A stretch of DNA of 64,000 nucleotides from contig JAZBRS010000013.1 of assembly GCA_037176725.1 (NCBI GenBank), forward strand, positions 7,815,001-7,879,000, written 5' to 3'. The notes beneath the pieces were generated by a model. That model was given only the letters and a program-made list of their open reading frames with translations. It ran no database searches and was not told the origin of the DNA. Each line of letters begins with the position of its first letter. Within the stretch, counting starts at the first letter, position 1. This stretch comes from Posidonia oceanica (taxonomy: Eukaryota; Streptophyta; Magnoliopsida; Alismatales; Posidoniaceae). Positions 44,104 through 57,200 of the stretch are shown piece by piece. The translations under genes were made by a program, and so were the position numbers.

Positions 44104-45634
44104 GGCTAAAAGTGCCCTCGTGCAAGGTGAGTAAGCCTTTCTTTCTTCTTCCTCCTCCATTATTGACATTCTTAGTTTAGTTTTAATTTCTTATTTTTTT
44201 CATTTAGTTTTAAGGTAGCGGTGAAATTCCTCGTAGTGTTTTGAGGCGTCGTGACCCTTTTCCATTTTTTCTTACGTCCAAATAACTGAAATCATCTGCC
44301 CTTTTCTTTGGATTCACGGGTGTGGAGGTGGTTTGTAAAAACCACTGTTTTTCTGAAGAAAAAAAAACTCTATCAGTACGGACGCTGCAGTATCCGCGTC
44401 TAGCGACCACTGAACAGAAACCTTCTGTTTTAAATTTCCTCTTATTTTCCTTTTCATAACTAGCCCAAGGACTGAGGTGTGAGGTGATCGGCTCTACCGT
44501 AGGGACCGGAACATCAGTTTCTTTGGTTGCTTTGCAAAAAAAAAAACCAAAAAAAAAACAAATCTTTTTATATGACTTGCATGGCCCTCATTGGGAACTA
44601 ATCGCTTGTGTCATTTCTTGGGTTATACAAGTAACCGTCTAGGTCCCAAGCACTTCTGTTGCAAAAGGCTTAGGAAAGGTACTTGTATTGTCATTATCTT
44701 TCACTAGGGGCCCTTCTTCTTCCTTGGCCTTTTGTGAAGGATAATTAGAACCTCAAGTTGTGACTTGTATTCCTCCCTCCCCCTTTCGGTAGTTTGTTTG
44801 TTTGGTGTGTGGATACGTGAGCGACCCGATCAATCCTGAGTACACTGGGCTCTACCTTTACGGGGTAGGAACCTAAGTGTATTCGGGCTCTCCCTAGCAT
44901 CCTCAGGAGTTGAGGTAAGGGGTAGTACCAATCATATTCACCCATCTTGTGAGGAGCCTTAGAAATTCCAAAAAAAAAAAAGAAGCCATACCTAAGCTTT
45001 AAGGTACCTAGAGAGCTACAGCAGGTTTAAAGCACTAATCTCAAAGCAAAAACAAAAATTAAAACCTTAAATCGTTGTTTGAAAGTGTTTCTGTGTAGTT
45101 CTCTGAAATAGGGCGTTAGCCGCTGAGATCCCTGCATATAACGTTATACGCAGCAGGTTCCGCGTCTAATGCATTCTTTGTGTGGCTATTATCTTTTAGC
45201 TCCTTTGTGATTTGTTTGGGCAGGGGAAGACATTTGGAAAAACCCATAACAGTGACAGTTCTGTTTCATTTTTACTTTTCAGGAATCTGTATTAAAGTTT
45301 CCAAGTTCTTGTAATTTCTTTTTCTTTGCACTTGTAAATCCTTCAAAAAGAAAAAAAAAAAAGAGAAAAGCCAAAACCAAAGAAAAAAAAGAAAAGGAAA
45401 AATCATATAAAAAGAAAAGGAAAAAAAAAGAGAGGAAGAAAATCAAAAAAAGAACAGAAAAGAAAAAAGCAGAAAAGAAAAAAAAGAAAAAGGAGAGAAA
45501 GGAAAAGACAGGAGAAGATTAGAGGAATACTGTTAAGGGTATTGTACGTGTGAAATACTGTGTCCAACGTTATACGCCTTACTCTGAGGCGTATTACGCC
45601 CTGAAGCCAATTCTCATTATCAAAAGCTGTAGCA
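44104..45634 (+). other. C1 leader with possible intron and A-rich tract
   Basis: A strong donor AAG/GTGAGTAAG at 44126/44127 and a good acceptor TTTTTACTTTTCAG at 45282 suggest a leader intron of about 1.16 kb. An AAAAG/AAAGG-rich stretch spans 45345-45515. TATACGC-type inverted repeats lie at 45105-45180 and 45540-45600. No coding region. Confidence 0.45.
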
Positions 45635-47297
45635 ATGATGAACCAAATCCATGAAGCTGAGCAGCCAGAAAGAGAGAAGTCAGACTCAGCAAGTACCTCA
45701 GGAGAGGAGTCTACAATCTACCACCCAATCACCGGAGAAGCCTTAGATCCAGACTCAATCTAGTATAGAGCCATGTACCAGTTCTTAAACCAAGAGACAT
45801 CAGCCCAAACGAGGCCATGTCAGAACAACCTCCAGCAGCCACCCCATATTGGTGAAGAACAACGAAGGCCAGTTGCGGACCATACCCCTGAAGATCTATA
45901 CCAGGGACAAAATGGTAACCCACCGCCAGACACAAACCACCCAGGTCAGGGCATAGCACTCAACGGAGCTTATAACTCAAGGGCCAACCCCTTGATTCAA
46001 GAACACAATTACATGCCACATGGCGAATACAAGGAAGGAGTCTATCTAAGACATCTCCAACCACCTATGGCAGGCAATCAGCCTCGGCCAGATCATCACC
46101 ACCACCAGGCATCTCCCCCGCGATACGAGCTGGTCGCGCCTCAACACTTCCGCAACAGTTACCTCCATCAACAGCAGAATCATCCGTCCTTCAATTCACA
46201 TGTCCCGACCCCATCAGCCAGGATAAGAAATTTGGATGAGATGAGAAAAATGCTCAGTGCATTAGAGATACATACCCAGGCTCCGACAAACTTTGACATG
46301 AGCCGGTTTCCCTCGTTCAGATTACCTCCAGGCTTCAAGTACCCGAAGACTCCCAAGTTCAACGGAACCACTAACCCACTCAGTCACCTAGTGCGGTTGC
46401 AAATGGAGTCAGCCCCCTACTTTCATGATTTGGGGCTCGTGGTACACCTGTTCTTCTACTCACTTGAGGGAGAGCCCATGGATTGGTTTCTCACTCTCTT
46501 CAAGGAAGACCTCAGCAGCTTTGATAAAATCAGAGAGATCTTCCTCACAAAATACCAGCACAAGATAGACCCCAAGCCAACCTTCCACGACCTAAGCAAG
46601 GAGGCCATGAAGCAAGGCAAAAGCTAGGTAACATTCGCCAACAGATGGCGAGAAATGGCGGCCAGATCAGGGCTGACCATTTCAAAGAGACAAGTGGTCC
46701 AGACCCTCATTGCAAACACCACTGAACCAATGAAGAAGGGGCTAGTAAATGCCTATTGTCCCAATGTAACGGCTTTGTATGAAGTGGCGGCCTCTGTTAA
46801 AGAAAATCTGCATAAATTCATGGAGGAGCCAAAGAAGAGCCGAAAAGCACAGGTGATAGAGGGAGTGACTGGAGTCGTCAACAAGATGAGCCCCGCACCC
46901 AGGCCGTTCGAACAAAGGGCTATACTAGCTTCACAGCAGCCAACCTGGAGCCACCCTCCTCCTCGGCAACAGCCAACATGGAGCCACCCTCCTCCTCAGC
47001 AACAGCAAACATGGAGCCGCCCTCCTCAGCAGCAACAGGCATGGAATAACCCTCCCCCTCAACAACAGATCCGCCCTATGTGGAATGCTCCCCGGTAACA
47101 ATGGACTAAGGGCAATCAAAATGGCCAGGCCAACAACAGAAATCCCCCCAACAACACTGAGAATGGGAGCGGTTATCACAATATTCCCCCTCCATTGCCA
47201 CGCCAAAAGGGAAGAAGAGACCATTACCCACCTCTACCAATCACACTGGCAGATATGTTCATAGAACTAGAGGAAGCAAAAGCAGTCGAATTCCCGC
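45635..47297 (+). pseudogene. gag: gag of element C1, first part
   Basis: The frame opens at ATG 45635 (MMNQIHEAEQ) and is the only one with a capsid domain. The N-terminal third is Gln/Pro/His-rich; the Retrotrans_gag domain lies at about 46380-46810 (HLVRLQMESAPYFHDLG, EGEPMDWFLTLFKEDL, FANRWREMAARSG); a Gln/Pro/Trp repeat (QQPTWSHPPP type, about 11 residues, four to five copies) lies at 46936-47080. In-frame stops: TAG at about 45761, TAG at 46625 (CAG expected) and TAA at 47096 (CAA expected). The frame is cut at 47297 by a solo LTR and resumes in phase at 53385-53390. The Gag-Pol reading frame is single, without a frameshift at this join. Confidence 0.85.
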
Positions 47298-50200
47298 TGT
47301 TGACACCCCATTTTGACAGGCTGCATCAATAGGAATCTGCTGGTGGCTTTTGAACCCAAACCTAGGTCCAAACCCACACCATTCTTCCTCTTTCCCTCAA
47401 AACAAGCCCAAACTCAACCTAAGATTACACCCCTTTCCTGAACCCAAAAACTACCCAAAAATCATAGGAAAACTCACCCTTCCTGAATTAGCAAACCCAC
47501 CAAAGAGTCCTTAAAATTTCAAACCAAAACCACTCCCAAAAACCTTAGAAAACTTAGGCAAAACTATCCTTTTTCTACACCTCAAAACCCTTTCAAAACT
47601 TCCTCAAAACCAAACCAAAACCCTGAGACGAAGACTAGAGACTCTAGACTACACACCCACCAAATTTTACCCCTTTTCGAAACCTCTAGCACCTCCTTTT
47701 GCCCAAATTATCCTTTTCTCTCTCCTGGATTATTCTTTTCTCTCTCCTCTCTCTCTCTCCTGATTATCCTCCTTCTTTTCACCTCCTTTTCTCCCTCTTT
47801 TTTGCCTGACTATGGCCCCCCCTTGTGCTTCCATCTGTTCTCAATCTTATTCCTATTTTTATCTTATTTTTACCATTTTCTTTGATTTTCAAAAAATTAT
47901 TTTCCTTCAACTCCTCGCTTTCCTATTTATTCCTCCATTTCTCCCTTTTCCTCTCCTCTCTAATTTCCTCTTCTCTTCTCTTACTAAACCTTTAAAAACC
48001 TTTGAAAACCTTTAAAACTCTAAAACAAAAGAGAAACAAGTCAAAATCCTAAAAAGAAATAATTAAAAACTTAACCAAACAATTAAAAAACAAAAGCCTA
48101 ACTAAATCCAACTAAAAAAAGGGAAACCAAGAATGCAACTAAAAAATGCGAAACCAACCAAAAGAAAATGCTGTAAAATCAAGGAAAAAACTAAAAAGCA
48201 ATCAAAACTAGTCAAAGTAAGAACCTTACTAAAAGACAATCGAAAACAATTCCTAAAAGGAAAAGAAAACAATTAAAAAGTACCAAGAGAACTAATCAAG
48301 GAAAAAAGAAGAAACCTAACAAGTATAAGAAGAACAACTCAAAAACCTAATTAAAAAAAAGAGAAAATAATAATAATAACAAACAATCAAGAATTCAGGA
48401 ACACCCAACTAAAAAACTTAACAAGAAGACCTAACAAAAAAGAAATTAATTAAAAGAACTCAACAAACAAAAATAAAAAACAAATCAAAAAGACTTAAGC
48501 AAAAAAGGACCAAAATCAAAAATCCAAAACCCACTCTAATTAGTTTAAAACAAACTTTAAAAAATCCTAATTAACATCCCAGGTACTTAATAAGGAAAAC
48601 ATAATTAGAAAACAACTTAAAAGACTTAACAAACATTTAATCAAAATAAAAAACAAATCAAGATAAACAAAACTCTAAAAACCCTAATCAAAACTAAATC
48701 TCTCTAAACCCAATTAATTAATCAAAAACAATTATTAAAAAACTTAATCAAGGTCCCAACTTAAAACACAACCACTCTAAGAACCTTCCCTATTTTTTTG
48801 TTTTATTTTTATTTTATTTTTATCTAATTTATTTCTCTCCCTTCTCTTCCTCCTTTCTTTCTTCCTTTCTATTTTTCTTTCTTTCTTTTCTTTCCCCTTT
48901 CTTGGGCCCGGTCCGACCTGCCTCCCTCTCCTCCTTCCTTTCTTTTTTTTCCTTTTTCTCCCGCGCGCACAAAGCCCGGCCCACAGCAGCTCTCTTCCTC
49001 CTCTCTCCTTCTTCCTCTCCCGCTTCTTTCCCCTCTGGTTTCTTTCTTCTTTTTTCTCTGCTAGCAACCTCCTCAGATCGACAGCGCATCGTCCTTCTAG
49101 GCCTGTCGTCCTTGCACGTCGCATGTCCTTTGCCCCGAGCCGAACCGGCGTGCGCCGCCCTCCTCCCGTGCGCCTACAAGTTCCTGCCATCGCCTCTCTG
49201 GGCCATTAATGGCAGCCAGACACCTGCAGACGAAAGGGGATAGAAACCAGTCATTCGGGGGGATGAGAAGAAGACATCCTTCATTGCCCAGACCTCCACC
49301 TTCTCCCGTGCGCTCCCCCAGCCGGAGAGAACCCAGAATTCTCCCCTCTTCCTCTGAAAAAATCCGCATTTCCTTCCCCTTCGTCCCACTGCAAACCAGG
49401 ACCCCAAACTCCTCTCAGATCACTCCCATTTTGCCCCCCAATCTCACCCAAAATCCCAGCAATCCACCCCTCCATCTCACGCCCGAAACCATCCTTGAAA
49501 CTACCCCCGAACACCCTGAAACCACAGCCGCAACCCAACTCTGCATCCTCCAAAATTCCAGCCACCACAGCCCCTGAAACCTTCCCAAACTCCACCGCTC
49601 AACTCCCTGAAACACCACCTCTCTAACCCACCTGAGCATTGGTCGTCATTCTCACCACAGCTCGAGTCTACCACTACAAACACCTGCTGCTTTTTTCTAC
49701 CCGAAATCAACCCGACTGCAATCTCCTTCTCCAGCCCTCCACTGACCCACCCAAGCATCCAGAACCCATCACTGAGCCTCCAGAAGATCACCGGCAGCCT
49801 CCATCTGGCCTGAGGAGTGACAGACACCTCCCCCCACCTCCGGCGTCTTGCAGTGAACCCAAAACACTCACTTCTCGCGCCAGCCTGCAAAACTCCGTTC
49901 CAAGCACCCAGGAAGCTCCGGAGCACTCCACTGACCAGTTCCCAGCACTCTCGAGCAGTCGGCAGCGTCTACGTCAGCCGGACGATCTTCGCTGGCAGCC
50001 GCCGAAGCACCGGACGTCGGGGGGACGCTCCGGACAGCGCAGCAGGTAACCCCCTTCTCCCTTAGCTTAGTTTCCCTCTCAGCTTGCTTTTCCACCCCTC
50101 AGATAGGGGTTTCCCCTCCTCTCTCGCCGGGTCAGCACCGCCACTGACCCGTCTTCTCCAGCGAGCTCTGAGCTCGCCTCGCCGCTCCGGTCAGCAGAAC

Positions 50201-50639
50201 CCCCGTCCGTCGATCGTCCAAGCTCCGCGCGACCTCCAGGAGCACAGCCATGCCCTCAGATCCCACCGGCGACGCCGTAATCGTCCGGACTGCTTCAGAA
50301 CCTCTGTAGACCTCCGTCGTCGTCTTCGATCATCTTCAGGCCATGTCATCGCCTGCCGACGTCGCTCCGGTCTCCGCACGTCCCCGGCGAAGGCCCTCGG
50401 CCGTTCTGTGCCTCTCCAGCACTCTGTTTCAGCCCCCTCCGGCCACTGTCAGCACTGTGCTACAGTGGCTCCTTCTTCCTCCTTTCATTGTGCATTTATT
50501 TTTTGCTTACCATGTTTTTTTGTTATAAAATTGCATATTTGCCTTGCTTTCTTGCTTATTCGCATTCAGGTCCTGCTCCTGTTTATCATCCATTTAATTT
50601 CGTATGTTAATCTTATAAAATTGCATGAAAAAACTAAAA

Positions 50640-51340
50640 AATCAGTTAATTGCATTCTGGTCCTTCCATAGTGTTTCTCTTCAGTGTTTTTTTAAGTTCT
50701 GGTCCTCTAATTCTTTGTTATTGCATGTTAGTCCTCCAGTTAATAATCTGATTTAATGCTCTAACTTTAACTTGATGTATTGCATTTCTAGTCCCTCTTA
50801 ATTTTCTTATTTGCACTTTGGTCCTCTGGTCTGTTAACTTAGATATTTATTTTTCAATTTTCTTTACTGTATTGCATCATTTCCCTCTTACTTTCTGATT
50901 TTTGCATATAGGTCCTTCATTAATGCACAGCATACATTTAAATGCATATTTTGCTTATAAAATTGCATTTTTGATCCTACATGACTTGAAAATTGCATAT
51001 AGGTCCTCTGCATGCTCATGGAAGTCATTTAAATGCATGTTTTGCTTATAAAATTGCATTTTAGACCTTGCATGTTTGAAAAACTGCATATAGGCCCCTG
51101 TTTGCATTCCAGACCACTCAGACCCCTGTTTTGCTGGAAAAATTGCATTTTAGACCCTATTGATTTCAAAATTGCATGTCGATTTACCATTCGGTTTCTA
51201 AACCTGTCCTGATGCATGGCTACCCTGAAAAATTGCATTTTGAACCCTGCATTTTGTAAAATTGCATTCAGACCCCCATCTTTTTCAAAATTGCATGTAA
51301 GTCCCTTTTCTCTGAAAAATCATCCTTAAGTCACTTCTTG
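50640..51340 (+). repeat. Degenerate AAAATTGCATTTT repeat of D LTR
   Basis: Recurring AAAATTGCATTTT...GACCCT segments, 30-50 bp apart; the plus-strand counterpart of 35400-36450. Confidence 0.55.
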
Positions 51341-51689
51341 CATTCTGCACGCATTGCATCCTTGCCTCCGGCATCTCTCGCACACACCTGAGCACTCTTA
51401 GCTCCCACTTACGTGGGAGGACCTGTTTTGCACACCCCTTAGGCCCATTTTACACTTAGATCTTATCTTCTCCCCTGTTCTGGCCTCCTGCCTTGAAGTC
51501 TGGATATCTTCAGATCTGGCCGTTGGATCTTCTCAACTAAATTACCTGGGCGACCCCGGCAGAGCGCTCTTCAGCAAAGACCAATCAGATTTCAGATCAG
51601 GAGTCAGATTTCCAAGGTAAGTCCTCTTGAACTTCGGTAACATCTTTTGCATATCATTCGCATTGCATGGCTTTTGCACACTCTTTTTC

Positions 51690-52690
51690 GCTTTTTTCTC
51701 GCACCATTTTGCGTGCCCCGCTTTGTTTCTTACACCGTTTTGCATGCCGCTTTGTTTCTTGCATCGTTTTGCGTGCCCAGCTTTGTCTCTCGTACCGTTT
51801 TGCATGCCGCTTTGTTTCTTGCACCGTTTTGCGTGCCCAGCTTTGTTTCTCGCATCGTTTTGCGTGCCGTTTTGTTTCTTGCACCGTTTTGCATGCCGCT
51901 TTGTTTCTTACATCGTTTTGCATGCCCAGCTTTGTTTCTCGCACCGTTTTGCGTGCTGCTTTGTTTCTTGCACCGTTTTGCGTGTCCGGCTTTGTTTCTC
52001 GCACCGTTTTGCGTGCCGCTTTGTTTCTCGCACCGTTTTGCGTGCCCGGCTTTGTTTCTTGCACCGTTTTACGTGCCCGGCTTTGTTTCTCGCACCGTTT
52101 TGCGTGCCCGGCTTTGTTTCTTGCACCGTTTTACGTGTCCGGCTTTGTTTCTCGCACCGTTTTGCTTGCCGTTTTGTTTTTTGCACCGTTTTGCGTGCCG
52201 TTTTGTTTTCTTACACCATTTTGCGTGCCCGACTTTGTTTCTCGCACCGTTTTGCGTCCTCGCTTTGTTTCTCGCACCGTTTTGCGTGTTGCTTTGTTTC
52301 TTGCACCGTTTTGCGTGTCGCTTTGTTTCTTACACCGTTTTACGTGCCGACTTCGTTTCTTGCACTGTTTTGCGTGCCGACTTTATTTCTCGCACTGTTT
52401 TGCATTCTCGCTTTGATTCTTGCACCGTTTTGCGTGCCGATTTTGTTTCTTGCACCATTTTACATGTCTCGCTCGTTTCTTGCACCGTTTTGCGTGCCTC
52501 GCTCGTTTCTTGCACCGTTTTGCGTGCCTCGCTCGTTTCTTGCACCGTTCTGCATGCCGACTTTGTTTTTCGCACTGTTTTATGTTATTGCTTTGTTTCT
52601 CCCACCGTTTTACGTCCTCGCTTCGTTTCTCGCACCGTTTTGCGTGTCGGCTTCGTGTCTTGCACCGTTTCGCGTGTTTTGCGTCGTTTT
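51690..52690 (+). repeat. 29/31 bp tandem array of about 30 units in D LTR
   Basis: Units CGCACCGTTTTGCGTGCCCG-GCTTTGTTTCT (31 bp) and a 29 bp form lacking two bases. The array is free of stops in all three plus frames and largely on the minus strand, giving overlapping open frames of up to about 397 codons with a Phe/Leu/Cys/Arg-rich composition. These are repeat artefacts: no start context, no domain, and the frame cycles with each unit. Confidence 0.9.
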
Positions 52691-53384
52691 CTCTTGCATG
52701 TCGCCCGCATTGCCTGTTTTCACCGCTGTTTTGTTTTATCGCCTGCATTTGCATATAGGGCAGTGATGCTTACTACCTGGAGTTCTCACGAGCCAGGTTT
52801 CGCCCGATTCGGAACACAGACAGCGTTGCTGAGCGCTTAGACTGCACGTTTACTTTCTTACATTGCATTCGTCACTTAGAGCACACCCTTGAGCATTTAG
52901 ATAGGCATTCATTAGCACTTAGGCATTCGAAGTCTGCATTTCCCTGCGTATGCGAGCGTAAGCCTAGAAAGACTGATTCTCGGGCGTGTCGGGGGTGCCT
53001 AACACCTTCCCCGCACGTAACAGGAGTCCTTGCCCTCTCTCTTGGCCCGCAATGACCATATTGCCCTTATCCTAGGCACGAGTCACATCATTTGCATTCA
53101 TTTGTATCTCATTTCTTCTGCATTGCCTTGCATTGCATCTTTTGCTTGGTTTTGCGTGATTATTCACGCATTTCCCCGGTTTTCCTTGTCTCCCGATCTA
53201 ATAGACTTGGTGGCGACTCCGATTTTGTCTTATCTTCTTCTTTTCTTCCCTTTTTCCCTTTTTTAAATGTTTTCGAGTTAAGTCTTCCTTCTCGGACATA
53301 GCCGCTAATAGTGAGCCTGATTCTGATCGGTGCACGCGAGCTTTGGCAGTGTGCATGGACGATCTGAACACCAGGATTACTACA

Positions 53385-54276
53385 CCCGCCAGCTAGGCCT
53401 GAATTGCCAAATTGTGACCGGAGCAAATACTACCCGTTCCATAGAATGCATGGTCACAACATCAATGACTGCTGGACTTTCAGGGACATAGTTTATGACA
53501 TGGTAGAGGCAGATGTGTTTGAATGGGATGTCCTGGTCAAAAGAGCCAAACAGAGAAAGCAGACAGGGATGTCTCAACAGGTCTACAGCGACCCCCTCCC
53601 CAAACACCAAGTCATGGCATTCCAGGACAAGCAGCTCTCTAATCCTCTAACATCAAAGGACTAGGACAAACATGTTGTACTAGAAGAGGACTGGGACAGT
53701 CAAGCTGAGCAGTGGGGAATAATCTCGGATGATGATTGGGACAGTGAGGTAGACAAGGGACTAACAGTGAAGGAGCTCCTTAGCCAGTTCAACCTCATAG
53801 CAGTAGTGGAGGAACCACAAGAAGATATAGAAGAGGAAAGCCAAGTTCAAAAAGCCAATCAGCAATTTGAACGGGAAAATATAGTCTTCAAAGATTCGGA
53901 GCCTCCGCCCCCACATAAGCAAGAGCTGCCACTTGTCATCACAGTGGGCATCAATGATAATGTGCTGCAAGGAGTATTGGTCGACACTGGAGCAAGCCGA
54001 AGCCTCAGTTCTCTCTCCACACTCCGGAGCTTAGGGCTAAATGAGGGTGAGCTAGATAGAACTCCCTTTATGTGCACTGGGATTGATCAGAAGGAGAAAT
54101 TGGCACTAGGGAAAATGCCCATGGAAATCACAGTCGGTCCTTTGACCAGTATCACTTCAGTGATCGTTATGAAGGAGGAAGTCCTGGAGCCACTCATCCT
54201 AGGGAGATCTTGGCTAGCGGAGGTCGGGGCTGTAGCGTCTATAGTTCATCAAAAGCTAAAATTCAAATACCAATGA
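53385..54276 (+). pseudogene. C1 gag C-terminus and aspartic protease
   Basis: Resumes the C1 frame with a nucleocapsid-like block (FHRMHGHNINDCW; the first Cys of the usual C-H-H-C is Tyr), an acidic linker and a retropepsin at about 53929-54276 with the catalytic VDTGAS at about 53979 and LILGRSW near the end. The protease cleaves Gag-Pol in this family. In-frame stops are TAG at 53662 and TGA at 54274 (TGG expected in the family). The protease catalytic motif itself is intact. Confidence 0.85.
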
Positions 54277-57200
54277 GCGGTCGTCAGCATCCCAGTTAAT
54301 CGACCGGGGATTCTATGCACATTCAAAATGCCAGAGCCACAAATTGCGACCCTTTGGGAAGAGGAGTCACAACGTCTGCCATGGAGAAAATCACCGCTAT
54401 GGGATCCCAAGTCACTGTTGCCACCAGTCTCCCCAATTTTCAGAGCAGCAAGCCCACCATCAAGTCAATTGCCGACCCTCAGCACTTCAGTACTCCGGAG
54501 CACTACTACTCCATCATCCCCAATCTTTTGAGTGCCAACAGGGTAGTAAGCTAGGGCCACAAAGCCACCAGAGCTTGGCGGATCTATACGGAGGGAGTCC
54601 ATCTTCGCCTGGCCGCTCAAGAAGGGAGCATCCAAAGGAAATGAGGCTGCTGTGCCCATCACCAGAGGAGGACCAAGAGAAGACGTCGTTCATCACACCA
54701 TGGGAGACATACTGCTACGTAGTCATGCCATTCGGTCTCATGAACGCCGGTGCAACATATCAGAGAGCGATGATGGCCATCTTCCACGACATGATGCACG
54801 ATTGCATGGAAGTGTATGTTGACGATATCTTGGTCAAATCAAGAACAAGGGAGGCACACTTTGAGGCGCTAAGAAGGGTACTGAGCAGAGCAAGGCAATA
54901 TCAGCTGAAAATGAACCCAAAGAAATGTGTGTTTGGGGTAACTGCCGGAAAGCTACTGGGCTTCATCATCAGTAAGAGAGGAATTGAGGTGGACCCACAG
55001 AAGGCTAGAGCAATAGCACAGATGCCTCCGCCCCGAAACATCAAGGAACTCAGGGGACTTATTGACCGCTTACAGTTCATCAGGAGATTCATCTCACAGC
55101 ATGCAGATCGATGTAAGTCGTTTTATAAGTTACTAAAGGGAGGAAGGGAATTCACTTAGGATGAGAAATGCCAGAAAGCTTTTGATGAACTCAAAGCATA
55201 TCTCATGACTCCCCCAGTCTTGTCAACGCCTGTGTCAAGGAAGCCTTTGCTACTCTATGTGGCAGCCACTGCATCATCAATAGGGGTAGTGCTAGCTCAA
55301 CATGATGAGGATGGGAAGAAGGAAAAAGCTATCTACTATCTGAGTAAAACTTTCCTGGGTTATGAAGAGAAGTATACAGTTATAGAAAAGCACTGCTTGG
55401 CCTTGGTATGGGCATCTCAAAAGTTGAGACACTACTTCTTAACCCATAAAGTCTGTTACATTGCCAAAATGGACCCAATCAAATATATGTTCGAGAAACC
55501 AGCCCTCTCTGGAAGGTTGGTAAGGTGGCAACTCCTCCTCACTGAATTCGACTTGCAATATGTGTCCCAGAAGGCAATCAAAGGGCAGGCCATTGCAGAT
55601 CACCTGGCAGAACTACCAATAGAAGATTATCAACCAGTCCAAACAGACTTCCCCGATGAGAAGATACTGGAAATACAAGCCACCAAGTCTCCCACTCAAC
55701 AATAGACCCTCTACTTTGATTGAGCACTCAATAGACAAGGGGCAGGCATCAGAGTAGCACTTCTCACTCCGGAAGGAGTTCTCATCCCTCGAGCCATACA
55801 GCTAAACTTCGCCGCAAATACCAACAATGTTGCAGAATACGAGGCCTTAATCCTCAGACTACGCCTAGCACTGGAGCTAGGGGCAAAGCGGTTGAAACTC
55901 ATCGGAGACTCCCAATTGATTCTAAGACAAATTCTGAATAAATATAGGACCCTCAACCCAAGGTTAGAAGAGTACAAAGGCATTGTACGCCTCCTATTGG
56001 CACGGTTTCAGCAAGTGGTGTACGTCCACACCCTCCGGAGTCATAACCTACTAGCGGATGCTCTCGTTTCGCTGGCTTCCTCAATCAAGTTCCCCATCAA
56101 TATCCGAGAGCAAGCAATAATGGTTCAGCAGCACGGGATACCCGCCATTGACTCAACTGAGCCATGGGCAGTGGAGCTTAGACAAAAAGTTGGGGAATCA
56201 AGGGTAGGCATGTTTGAAGTTTGCTACAACATAGAGGATGATGGGAACCCATGGTTCTTTGTCATCCAGAACTACATTAAAGACGGGATCTTCCCCAACT
56301 ACGCAACTTCACAGGACAAAGAGCCAGTTCGGAGGATAGCTACAAGATACTTCATGAGAGCCGGTGTCCTTTTCAAAAGGTCTTTCAGCAGAATAGAGCT
56401 GCGCTATGTCACTTATGAGGAGGTTGAAGTTATCATCGGAGAAATGCATGAAGGCATATGTGGAGGACACATCAGTTCTCAATTCATGGCAAAAATGATA
56501 CTGCGCAGAGGGTACTACTGGCCCACAATGGAGGCAGATTGCGCAAACAAAATGAGAAGGTGCAAGCAGTGCCAGATTCATGCAGACAGAATACATGCGC
56601 CTGCATCAGAGTTAAATCCGACTCAAGCAGTGTGGCCCATCTCCATGTGGGCATTTGATGTCGTGGGACCATTCGACACTAAAAAGCAAAATAGGTTCAT
56701 CCTCACAGCCACTGAGTACTTCACCAAATGGGTTAAAGCAAAAGCGTTCACTGAAATCAAAGCTTCAAATCTTTGCAAGTTCGTGTGGAAGAATATCCTC
56801 TCAAGGTTCGGGATCCTAAAGAAATTGGTAGTTGATAATGGCACAATCTTCGTATCCCAAGACTTCAAAAAGCTCTGTAAGAAGTTTAAGATCGATTTGC
56901 ATTATTCATCGCCATATTACCCCCAAGGAAATGGGCAAGCTGAAGCTACTAATAAAACGCTAATCCGAATCCTTAAGAAAACGGTAGGAGGAGCCAAGGG
57001 ACATGACTGGATAGATAAGCTAATTGATACCTTGTAAACCTATCGAATCTCCATAAGAACGCCTACGGGCCAAACCCCGTTTGCGCTTACTTATGGTATG
57101 GAGACGGTAGTCCCATTTGAGGTCATGGTCCCCTCATCCAGGATACAACTAGACAATGAGATAACTGCTGAGGATAAGAGGCAATTATTAAGTCTATAGT

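Larger units (their letters stand above)
47298..53384 (+). mobile_element. Solo LTR of family D (6.1 kb) inside C1 gag
   Basis: Starts TGTTGACACCCC and ends GGATTACTACA, flanked by perfect CCCGC duplications (47293-47297 and 53385-53389). Homologous in inverted orientation to 33921-39654. No PBS, gag or polypurine tract is present, and gag reads on through the site when the insert and one duplicate are discounted. The conserved LTR block lies at about 52965-53088 and a PBS-like TGGCGACTCC at 53211-53220. LTRs of about 6 kb are extreme but match the very long LTRs known in Ogre-type elements. Confidence 0.95.

Noticed and set aside
48777..49190. Lys/Glu/Arg-rich minus-strand frame resembling a nuclear protein
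   Set aside because: Purine-rich low-complexity DNA in the D LTR; the equivalent place in the other D LTR has no matching frame.
49209..50671. Pro/Ser-rich plus-strand frames
   Set aside because: GC-rich part of the D LTR; several frames are open at once and none has a domain.
51627..52840. Open frames of up to 397 codons on the plus strand
   Set aside because: They are translations of the 29/31 bp tandem repeat in a solo LTR, open in all frames, with no domain.
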